A stretch of 10,703 bases of DNA. It comes from Anaerovoracaceae bacterium. GTDB lineage: Bacteria; Bacillota; Clostridia; Peptostreptococcales; Anaerovoracaceae. The position numbers were made by a program, and so were the translations under genes. Numbering within the stretch: the stretch's first letter is position 1; every line of letters starts with the position of its first letter. Below are positions 1 to 5,644 of the stretch, one piece after another. The DNA is taken from NCBI GenBank assembly GCA_029983755.1, contig JASBYX010000040.1, forward strand, positions 1 to 10,703, given 5' to 3'. The notes below the pieces were generated by a model. That model had not been told where the DNA came from. It saw only the letters and a program-made list of their open reading frames with translations, and did no database searches.

Positions 1-1
1 T

Positions 2-673
2 GGACCCGCCTGCCCCAAGAATCCGCCGCCGCCACGGCGGCTTCCGCGGCCGGCCTTCCTGGCGGCCCAGGTGCCCCAAGGGGACGCCAGGCGGGGTAGC
101 CTGTACCACAAGGTCCTGGAACTGGCAAGCTACCCCGACGGGGCCAGCGGAGGCTCTGCCTACCTGGAGCACCTCTCCGAGGAGCTTGTCAAAAGAGAAA
201 TCATCACAGAAGAAGAGCTGCAAACCGTAGATTTAGATCTAATCGCTGACTTTTTCAAGACGGATCTTGCCCATAGAATGGCAAAGGCAGCCGAAAAGGG
301 GTTGCTATTCAAAGAACAAAAATTCATATACTCTACCGATTCAGACGACGAAATCTTCGAGGCTCTCGATGAGAGAATAAAGAGAGGTGCAGACAAAGAA
401 GAGCTGTTACTGCAGGGAGTCATTGACGCCTTTTTCATAGAGGAAGACGAAAACGGAGAGAAGTATTTTGTACTGGTAGATTTCAAGACAAATTGGATTG
501 ATATGAAGAAAAAAGACCGAGAAGTTGAGAGGATCAAAAGAACCTACGAAAAACAGATGACAGCCTATGGGAAGGCTCTTGAGAGCAGTTATCTTATATC
601 AGGGGAGGAACATATTCAAGTAAAGGAGAAAATAATTTATTTGGTCACCGGGAAAATTTGCATAAATTTGTAG
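2..673 (+). CDS. addA: ATP-dependent helicase/nuclease subunit A, C-terminal nuclease part (5'-truncated by window edge)
   Basis: This is the C-terminal end of AddA, the helicase-nuclease subunit that with AddB processes double-strand breaks for RecA loading in Gram-positive bacteria. The open frame runs off the left edge. A GTG at 71 is only an internal codon, because the residues before it (RPAFLAA) already look like the AddA segment ahead of the nuclease domain. RecB-type PD-(D/E)xK nuclease landmarks appear in order: RGSLYHKVLE (GxxxH motif), the GVID aspartate (codon 425-427), DFKT with Asp 479-481 and Lys 485-487, then the YEKQMTAY glutamine motif (Gln 554-556). The end, IYLVTGK plus five residues, matches a normal AddA C terminus, so the 3' end is intact. 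The first ~185 bases are far richer in GC than the rest of the gene. An AddA identity is well supported; the extreme N-terminal ~20 residues (proline- and arginine-rich) are uncertain and could be in the wrong frame. Confidence 0.88.
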   Translation, partial: GPACPKNPPPPRRLPRPAFLAAQVPQGDARRGSLYHKVLELASYPDGASGGSAYLEHLSEELVKREIITEEELQTVDLDLIADFFKTDLAHRMAKAAEKGLLFKEQKFIYSTDSDDEIFEALDERIKRGADKEELLLQGVIDAFFIEEDENGEKYFVLVDFKTNWIDMKKKDREVERIKRTYEKQMTAYGKALESSYLISGEEHIQVKEKIIYLVTGKICINL

Positions 674-712
674 CTTTTCGTGTTGTTTTTTAACAAATCG
701 GGTATAAATACA

Positions 713-739
713 TTGGATTTTGATTAACCGGCGTATAAT
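713..739 (+). promoter_or_regulatory. Putative SigA promoter for the ureohydrolase-mscL operon
   Basis: A perfect TATAAT lies at 734-739, with TTGGAT at 713-718 as the best -35. The spacer is 15 bp, which is short. Transcription would start near 746, giving a very short leader to the ATG at 760. A second AT-rich box, TATAAA at 703-708, lies just upstream. This is the only good promoter seen ahead of the ureohydrolase, mscL and ferritin genes. Confidence 0.5.
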
Positions 740-759
740 ATCACCGGATGGAGGATATA

Positions 760-1698
760 ATGAGAAACAGGAATCAATATTCTGAAATGGATAGGACTTG
801 GTTCGGCCTAAATGAACCTAATTCATCTGAACTGGCTTCAGATGTTGTTGTATTTGGAATTCCCTTTGATGGAAGTGAAGGTGGTAGGGGAGGCTCTGCA
901 GATGCACCTGACCTTCTTAGAAGGAACACATTGGAGGCAAATCCTTGCACAGAAGATCTTGATATCTTTGATCAGCTCAAGGTTTATGATGGAGGAGACT
1001 TCAGAGGTACAGACAGGGAAACCATATACAAAGAAGTTGAAGAATACGTGACTTCACTTGTGGATATGAGAAAGCGTTTCACAATGATAGGGGGAGATCA
1101 TAGTGTATCAATTCCTGTGATCAAGGGAATTGATAACAAGATTTCGGGAAGTCTTGGAATCATACATTTAGGAGCCTACATGGATCTTAGAGATGATGAG
1201 GACGGAGACAAGCTTAGCAGTTCAACTGCCCTATCAAGAGCACTTGAGCTTGAGTCTGTAACCGGCTCAGAGAATATCTATTACATAGGAATTAGAAGTA
1301 TTGACAGGTACGAATTCGATAAGGTTAAGTCAGGGAAGTTTAATATCAAATCTTCCAAGGACTGCTTTAGGGAAGGTGCCGAGGCAGTAGCTCTTGACTG
1401 TGTTTCAAAGATGAAGGAATTTGATAATGTTTATCTCACCTTCAATATAGATGTGCTTGATCCCGGGTTTGCTGCGGGAACGGGTATGCCTCAGATGGGT
1501 GGTTTGACGCCGAGGATGACATTCGATATTTTGTCTATCTTGTTTGATAGACTTAATATATTAGGTTTTGATATGGTAGAGATTGCGCCAACCCTAGATG
1601 ATAGTTTGGCGTCAATGTATGCAGGGCGAAAGCTCGTCAAACAGATGTGGGCTTACTGGGCTGATAAGCTTGGAAAGCTCGAAAAGCTTAATGATTAA
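760..1698 (+). CDS. Arginase/agmatinase/formiminoglutamase-fold protein with degenerate metal site
   Basis: This 312-residue protein belongs to the ureohydrolase family, whose members hydrolyse guanidino or formimino compounds at a two-manganese site. The fold is recognisable from FGIPFDGSEGGRGGSADAPD near the N terminus, IGGDHS with the first ligand His114, NIDVLDP, AAGTGMPQMGGLTP, and the late FDMVEIAP with Glu274. Three of six expected metal ligands are replaced. The usual DAHxD reads G138-A-Y140-M-D142, so Asp and His are lost. The usual DxD reads N229-I-D231. The His-Gly-Thr catalytic region reads SSST. It is thus probably a non-classical enzyme or pseudoenzyme. The ATG at 760 is chosen over the one at 748 because GGAGG (750-754) sits 5 nt before it; the 748 ATG itself overlaps this ribosome binding site and has none of its own. 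mscL follows after 13 bp. The true substrate, if any, cannot be read from the sequence. Confidence 0.85.
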   Translation: MRNRNQYSEMDRTWFGLNEPNSSELASDVVVFGIPFDGSEGGRGGSADAPDLLRRNTLEANPCTEDLDIFDQLKVYDGGDFRGTDRETIYKEVEEYVTSLVDMRKRFTMIGGDHSVSIPVIKGIDNKISGSLGIIHLGAYMDLRDDEDGDKLSSSTALSRALELESVTGSENIYYIGIRSIDRYEFDKVKSGKFNIKSSKDCFREGAEAVALDCVSKMKEFDNVYLTFNIDVLDPGFAAGTGMPQMGGLTPRMTFDILSILFDRLNILGFDMVEIAPTLDDSLASMYAGRKLVKQMWAYWADKLGKLEKLND

Positions 1699-1711
1699 GC
1701 GAGGAGGCATT

Positions 1712-2095
1712 ATGAAAGGTTTTATCAAAGAATTTAAGGAATTTATTTCAAGAGGTAACGTTATTGATTTGGCAGTTGCAGTAGTAATCGGTGGTGCGTT
1801 CACAGCAATTGTAAACTCACTGGTAAACGATATTATCATGCCGGTTATAGGTGTGATAATCGGAGGTATGAGCTTTGAGAAGCTGTCTGTAGTAGTTGGA
1901 ACAGCAGAAATCAAGTATGGTATGTTCATACAGGCTGTTATCAACTTCCTGCTTATAGCTCTCGTAATTTTCTGCGTTATCAAGGGAATCAATAAGTTTA
2001 AAAAGAAGGAAGAGGCTGTTCCTGAGGAACCTGCAGCACCTGCAGAGGATATACTGCTTCTGACTGAAATCAGGGATCTTCTTAGAAACAAATAA
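1712..2095 (+). CDS. mscL: Large-conductance mechanosensitive channel
   Basis: MscL is a homopentameric inner-membrane channel that opens under membrane tension to release solutes during sudden osmotic downshift. The 127-residue protein is at the short end of the usual length. It has the N-terminal amphipathic helix (MKGFIKEFKEFISRG), a glycine-alanine-rich first membrane helix at about 15-45 with the NVIDLAVAVVIGGAF signature and the NDIIMPVIG segment, a short external loop, a second helix at about 68-93 (FIQAVINFLLIALVIF), a KFKKK cluster, an acidic proline-alanine linker, and the C-terminal bundle helix (ILLLTEIRDLL). The ATG at 1712 follows GAGGAGG (1701-1707) by 4 nt; the open frame upstream of it merely overlaps the preceding gene. 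It is probably co-transcribed with the ureohydrolase-like gene 13 bp before it. No terminator is seen between it and the ferritin gene. Confidence 0.95.
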   Translation: MKGFIKEFKEFISRGNVIDLAVAVVIGGAFTAIVNSLVNDIIMPVIGVIIGGMSFEKLSVVVGTAEIKYGMFIQAVINFLLIALVIFCVIKGINKFKKKEEAVPEEPAAPAEDILLLTEIRDLLRNK

Positions 2096-2162
2096 AAGGT
2101 AAACGATAATAAGACAGGCTATTAAAAGATAGACTATCAAGTAAAGTGAATGGAGGCACAAT

Positions 2163-2675
2163 ATGAAACTTAATGAGAAGATGGTAAAAATGTTAAATGA
2201 ACAGATCAATGCTGAGATTTTTTCGGCCTATCTGTATCTGGACTTTTCAAACTACTTTGAAGATAAGGGACTTAACGGCTTCGCAAATTGGTATATGGTT
2301 CAGGCAAAGGAAGAAATGTCTCATGCGATGATGTTTTATGATTACGTTCATGGAAACGACGGCAAGGTTGTTCTTGAAGCTATCGACAAACCTGAAGGCA
2401 AATACAAGGATGACATGGACGTTCTAAAGTCAGCTTTGAAGCACGAGGAATTCGTGACAAGCCTTATCAACAAAATGGTTAAGGCTGCAAGAAAAGATGA
2501 CGATTTGAGGACTGAACACTTCCTTGCATGGTTTGTAAATGAGCAGGCTGAAGAAGAGACAACAGCTAAGGACTTGATCACCAAATATGAGCTCTTCGCA
2601 ACAGATGGCAAGGGGCTTTATGCACTGAATGAGGAATTGGCAGGCAGAAGTTTCACGCCTCCAACTAACGAATAA
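2163..2675 (+). CDS. ftnA: Non-haem bacterial ferritin (FtnA type)
   Basis: This 170-residue protein is a cytoplasmic 24-mer iron-storage ferritin that oxidises Fe(II) and stores Fe(III) mineral. The ferroxidase ligands are all present, one position later than in E. coli FtnA: Glu18, Glu51, His54, Glu95 and Gln128 (motifs NAEIFSAYLYLD, KEEMSHAMMF, KHEEF, NEQAEEE). The extra glutamates that form the third iron site in FtnA-type proteins, Glu50, Glu127, Glu130 and Glu131, are also kept. The length and the ending ELAGRSF are typical. No haem-binding methionine in the bacterioferritin position is evident, so this is not Bfr. GGAGG (2152-2156) lies 6 nt before the ATG. It follows mscL by 67 bp with no clear promoter or Fur box in between, so it may be the third gene of that operon. 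Its stop codon forms the first bases of the downstream RNA stem. Confidence 0.95.
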   Translation: MKLNEKMVKMLNEQINAEIFSAYLYLDFSNYFEDKGLNGFANWYMVQAKEEMSHAMMFYDYVHGNDGKVVLEAIDKPEGKYKDDMDVLKSALKHEEFVTSLINKMVKAARKDDDLRTEHFLAWFVNEQAEEETTAKDLITKYELFATDGKGLYALNEELAGRSFTPPTNE

Positions 2676-2797
2676 TAGCGTGTTCTAAGAAGGAGATGAG
2701 TTTGCTCTACGGATTTAGGTAAGGCATATGTAATGATGCTGTGATTATAACTGTAGGAGAGCAATAGATCTTAGACCTTGAGTAGAACAAGCAATTA
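2673..2797 (+). ncRNA. Candidate structured RNA after ferritin, upstream of the copA terminator
   Basis: Bases 2673-2687 (TAATAGCGTGTTCTA) pair with 2783-2797 (TAGAACAAGCAATTA) at 13 of 15 positions, with two single mismatches. Nested inside is a perfect 7-bp stem, TTGCTCT (2702-2708) with AGAGCAA (2758-2764), and inside that a small GGCAT/ATGCT hairpin (2723-2740). No convincing reading frame lies here. A strong terminator follows 21 bases later. It could be a structured ferritin 3' UTR, a small RNA, or an attenuator in the copA leader. I do not recognise it as a known riboswitch class. Confidence 0.35.
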
Positions 2798-2818
2798 CAA
2801 TCGGTGTTTTGAATTTCA

Positions 2819-2850
2819 GTGCTCCGCAGTGTTTTCTGTGGAGCACTTTT
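2819..2850 (+). terminator. Rho-independent terminator between ferritin and copA
   Basis: GTGCTCCGCAG (2819-2829) pairs with CTGTGGAGCAC (2836-2846) over 11 bp, with a single G-U pair, around a 6-base loop. TTTT (2847-2850) follows directly. It would end the ureohydrolase-mscL-ferritin transcript. I see no strong promoter in the 79 bases between it and the copA start. Confidence 0.85.
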
Positions 2851-2917
2851 GTAATAAGGGTGTAAGCTCTAACTAGCAAAATCGAAGGGTAACAGAGCAA
2901 AAATGCCATGGTGGTTG

Positions 2918-2932
2918 AAGGAGAAGAATTTG
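2918..2932 (+). promoter_or_regulatory. Ribosome binding site deciding a TTG start for copA
   Basis: AAGGAG at 2918-2923 is followed by 6 nt and TTG at 2930-2932, in frame with copA. The alternative ATG at 2903 would add nine residues (MPWWLKEKN) and has only a GAAGGG (2884-2889) 13 nt away. Confidence 0.65.
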
Positions 2933-5644
2933 AAGAAAGAGAAGTATAACGTAACGGGAATGACCTGTGGAGCCTGCTCTGCACGTGTGGAAAAGGCTGT
3001 GAAAAAGCTTCCGGGGACAGAGGATGTGCAAGTAAACCTTCTTACGGGAAGCATGCTCCTAAAAAGAGATGAAGACCTTATTTCCACAGAAGAAATAGAA
3101 AAGGCTGTGGAGAAGGCGGGATATGAGGCAACCCTTGAGAGCAAAGAATCCAAAGGATTATCAGAAGGGAGAAAATCCGTAGCCGGTGATGGTCCTTACG
3201 ATAACAGAAACTCAGACGCTTTAGAAAAATCCCGAGATGAAGGAATAGGCAGTATACATAGAAAAGAAGCTAAGAGAAAGGGGAGGAACTTCAAGTGGTC
3301 TCTCCTATTTCTGCTTCCACTAATGTACTTCAGTATGGGGCCTATGATGGGACATATGTTTGGTTCTATATTCGGAGTCGAAATTGATCTACCGACGGGT
3401 TCAGAACTGGCCAACACATTTAGTCAGTTTATACTTCTTTTGCCCATTTTGTATCTGAATAGAGAATATTTTGTTAAGGGGATACCGGTACTTTTCAGGG
3501 GAAATCCTAATATGGACAGTCTCATTGCACTGGGTTCAGCGGTTTCCACAGCATACGGAATCTACGGTATGTATGCTATGATTTATGGTGAAGTGGGACA
3601 TCACATTTATTTCGAGTCAGCGGGAATGATCTTAACCCTGATTACTATGGGCAAATATCTTGAGGCCAGAAGTAAGGGAAAGACCACCGATGCCATTGAA
3701 AGGCTTATGAATTTGGCACCTAAGATGGTTTTGGTCGAAAAAGACGGTGTGGAGAAAGAGATTCCCCTGGAAAACCTGAGGGTTGGAGATGTAATGGTGA
3801 TAAAGCCCGGACATGTTATTGGAGCTGACGGAGTGGTTTTGTCAGGGGAAAGCTGGGTTGAACAGTCGGCTATAACCGGGGAAAGCGTTCCGGTTCCAAA
3901 GAAAGCAGGGGATGAGGTCATTTCTGCCACCATGAATCAGAATAGTTTTCTTAAAGTTCGTGCGGAAAAGGTTGGGGAAGACAGCACGATAAATCAGATA
4001 ATTGCCCTCGTGAACGAGGCTAGTGCAAGCAAGGCTCCTATAGCACAGATGGCGGATAAGATTGCAGGTATATTTGTTCCTGCAGTTATATTAATTGCAC
4101 TTATAACCTTCGGGATATGGGTTATTGCCACTGGGGATGTTTCCATGGCTGTAAACTGTGGCATAAGCGTTCTCGTGATTTCTTGTCCATGTGCTCTTGG
4201 CCTTGCCACACCTGTTGCAATTATGGTGGGTACAGGAAAGGGTGCTGAAGAAGGCATACTCATACGAGGTGGAGAAGCTCTGGAGAGGCTTCACTCAGTA
4301 GATGCTGTCTTAATGGACAAAACCGGTACAATAACAGAGGGTAAACCTAAGGTTACTGATATTGTAGCTATCAGGCTTTCTGAGGGAGAGTTGCTCGAAA
4401 CTGCCGCAGCCCTAGAGCAGGGGTCAGAGCACCCTCTTGGTGCAGCTATTTTGTACCATCGCAATGAAAGGCAGCCTGGAGGAGAATTGCCCGATGTTGA
4501 AGACTTCCACGCTTACTTTGGAAAGGGCGTAAAGGGAAGGATTCTTGGTCGTATGGTGTATGGGGGGAACCGCGCCTTAATAGATGATATGGGATTGAGA
4601 ATTGATGAGGCTGTGGCCGGGAAAATCCGGGAGTTTGCTAAAGAGGGGAAGACCCCCATGATTTTTGCTGATGATGAAGGGGTTCTTGGCATAATTTCCG
4701 TGGCAGATGTGGCAAAACCTGATAGCGAGAAGGCTATAGAACTCTTTGAAAAATCCGGTGTTGAAGTTGTAATGCTAACCGGGGATAATAAGGTTACGGG
4801 AGAAGCTGTTGCGAGAAATCTTGGAATCGATCGTGTCGTTGCAGAGGTTATGCCTCAGGACAAGGAGGCTGAAATCAGGAAGATGATGGAGCTTGGGAAG
4901 AAGGTTGCAATGATTGGAGACGGAATCAATGACGGTCCTGCTCTTGCACGTGCAGATGTGGGGATCGCAATCGGTGCCGGAACTGATGTGGCAATTGAAA
5001 GTGCAGATGTTGTTTTGATAAACAATAGGCTTACGGACGCCTTTGCAGCCTTTAAATTATCTAAGGCTGTCATCACAAATATTAAGGAAAACCTTTTTTG
5101 GGCTTTTATATATAATGTGATATTGATTCCGGTGGCTGCCGGTGCGCTTTATCCTCTATGGGGGGTAGTCCTAAATCCAATGATGGGGGCTGCGGCTATG
5201 AGTTTGTCCAGCTTTTGCGTTGTGATGAATTCCTTAAGGCTAAGACTTTTCAAAAGACCCGAGGCTATTTATCTTGAAAATAGTGGTTCCGGAGATTATA
5301 ATATAAACTTAAAGGGAGAGGGAGATATCTCACGGGATCTAAATGAAGATGGAGACCCTGTTCAGGAGGGGCATTTTTCTGAAGAGAAGATCTCTTCTGA
5401 GGAGAAACCTTTTTCCCGAGACGTTCAAAAGGAGGAAGACAGAATGAAATATGAACTTAATGTTAAAGGCATGATGTGCGGAAACTGTGTGAAACATGTG
5501 GACAAGGCACTTTCGGCTATGGATGGTGTCAAATCTGTTGATGTTGACCTGGAAAAGGGTATGGCAACAGTTGAGGCTGATAAGGAAATCTCTAGGGATG
5601 AGTTCAAGGCCGTAATTGAAGAGGCCGGATATGAATTGGTATAA
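2930..5644 (+). CDS. copA: Cu(I)-exporting P1B-type ATPase with N- and C-terminal HMA domains (CopA-CopZ fusion)
   Basis: This 904-residue membrane pump exports Cu(I) from the cytoplasm using ATP. An N-terminal HMA domain carries GMTCGACS (Cys13, Cys16). Other landmarks are the membrane CPC (Cys419, Cys421), DKTGT with phospho-acceptor Asp463, His501-Pro502 of the nucleotide domain, GDGIND at 663-668, and the last helices with YN, NPMM and MSLSS, the set known for Cu(I)/Ag(I) specificity (P1B-1). Unusually, an acidic, serine-rich linker of about 55 residues leads to a second HMA domain (GMMCGNC, Cys850, Cys853) at the C terminus; extra HMA domains are normally N-terminal. The TTG at 2930 is preferred because AAGGAG (2918-2923) lies 6 nt upstream and the protein then begins KKEKYNVTGMTC. 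The ATG at 2903 lacks a well-placed ribosome binding site. No CopY or CsoR operator was found upstream. The 3' end overlaps the next gene by 14 nt. Confidence 0.93.
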   Translation: MKKEKYNVTGMTCGACSARVEKAVKKLPGTEDVQVNLLTGSMLLKRDEDLISTEEIEKAVEKAGYEATLESKESKGLSEGRKSVAGDGPYDNRNSDALEKSRDEGIGSIHRKEAKRKGRNFKWSLLFLLPLMYFSMGPMMGHMFGSIFGVEIDLPTGSELANTFSQFILLLPILYLNREYFVKGIPVLFRGNPNMDSLIALGSAVSTAYGIYGMYAMIYGEVGHHIYFESAGMILTLITMGKYLEARSKGKTTDAIERLMNLAPKMVLVEKDGVEKEIPLENLRVGDVMVIKPGHVIGADGVVLSGESWVEQSAITGESVPVPKKAGDEVISATMNQNSFLKVRAEKVGEDSTINQIIALVNEASASKAPIAQMADKIAGIFVPAVILIALITFGIWVIATGDVSMAVNCGISVLVISCPCALGLATPVAIMVGTGKGAEEGILIRGGEALERLHSVDAVLMDKTGTITEGKPKVTDIVAIRLSEGELLETAAALEQGSEHPLGAAILYHRNERQPGGELPDVEDFHAYFGKGVKGRILGRMVYGGNRALIDDMGLRIDEAVAGKIREFAKEGKTPMIFADDEGVLGIISVADVAKPDSEKAIELFEKSGVEVVMLTGDNKVTGEAVARNLGIDRVVAEVMPQDKEAEIRKMMELGKKVAMIGDGINDGPALARADVGIAIGAGTDVAIESADVVLINNRLTDAFAAFKLSKAVITNIKENLFWAFIYNVILIPVAAGALYPLWGVVLNPMMGAAAMSLSSFCVVMNSLRLRLFKRPEAIYLENSGSGDYNINLKGEGDISRDLNEDGDPVQEGHFSEEKISSEEKPFSRDVQKEEDRMKYELNVKGMMCGNCVKHVDKALSAMDGVKSVDVDLEKGMATVEADKEISRDEFKAVIEEAGYELV
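5274..5302 (+). promoter_or_regulatory. Putative internal SigA promoter within the copA linker
   Basis: TTGAAA (5274-5279) and TATAAT (5297-5302) are separated by exactly 17 bp. This is one mismatch from the SigA consensus and the best promoter in the window. It lies inside copA, in the linker after the last membrane segment, and would start RNA near 5309, about 135 nt upstream of the internal CopZ start and on into the AI-2E family gene. The region is coding, so chance cannot be excluded. Confidence 0.55.
5444..5644 (+). CDS. copZ: Nested, in-frame CopZ-like copper chaperone (C-terminal HMA domain of copA)
   Basis: From the in-frame ATG at 5444 to the copA stop there are 66 codons, the usual size of CopZ, a cytoplasmic chaperone that hands Cu(I) to CopA. 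The product is a complete HMA domain with beta-alpha-beta-beta-alpha-beta layout: KYELNVKGMMCGNC with Cys12 and Cys15, a helix (VKHVDKALSAMDG), VKSVDVDLEKGMATVEA, a helix (RDEFKAVIEEAG) and the closing YELV. AAGGAGG (5429-5435) lies 8 nt before the ATG, as good as any gene start in the window. A near-consensus promoter lies at 5274-5302. The same codons are also translated as the C-terminal domain of copA. I infer that free chaperone is made in addition to the fusion; the alternative is that copZ once stood alone, lost the stop codon between it and copA, and kept its signals as relics. Confidence 0.55.
   Translation: MKYELNVKGMMCGNCVKHVDKALSAMDGVKSVDVDLEKGMATVEADKEISRDEFKAVIEEAGYELV

Noticed and set aside
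58..91. CCTGGCG/CGCCAGG inverted repeat in the GC-rich end
   Set aside because: Short hairpins are expected by chance in ~72% GC sequence, and it lies within the addA coding frame.
748..750. ATG at 748 as start of the ureohydrolase-like gene
   Set aside because: It overlaps the GGAGG that serves the ATG at 760, has no ribosome binding site of its own, and lies only about two bases from the predicted RNA start.
1598..1711. Upstream extension of the mscL frame into the ureohydrolase gene
   Set aside because: MscL proteins start at MKGF-like sequence; the ATG at 1712 has its own strong ribosome binding site and the upstream residues are out-of-frame ureohydrolase sequence.
1612..2091. Long antisense open frame opposite mscL
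   Set aside because: Serine/isoleucine-rich composition with no recognisable domain, typical of a reverse-frame shadow of a membrane protein gene.
2105..2138. Possible Fur/PerR-like site (GATAAT) and a GATAG-A-CTATC palindrome ahead of ferritin
   Set aside because: Only one GATAAT unit is present and the palindrome is five bases per arm; neither matches a Fur or PerR box well enough.
2696..2722. Mini-ORF MSLLYGFR after AAGGAG downstream of ferritin
   Set aside because: Eight codons only, and the AAGGAG touches the ATG with no spacing; it lies within the predicted RNA stem structure.
2851..2929. CopY (TACAnnTGTA) or CsoR operator upstream of copA
   Set aside because: Searched by eye and not found; no convincing -35/-10 pair either.
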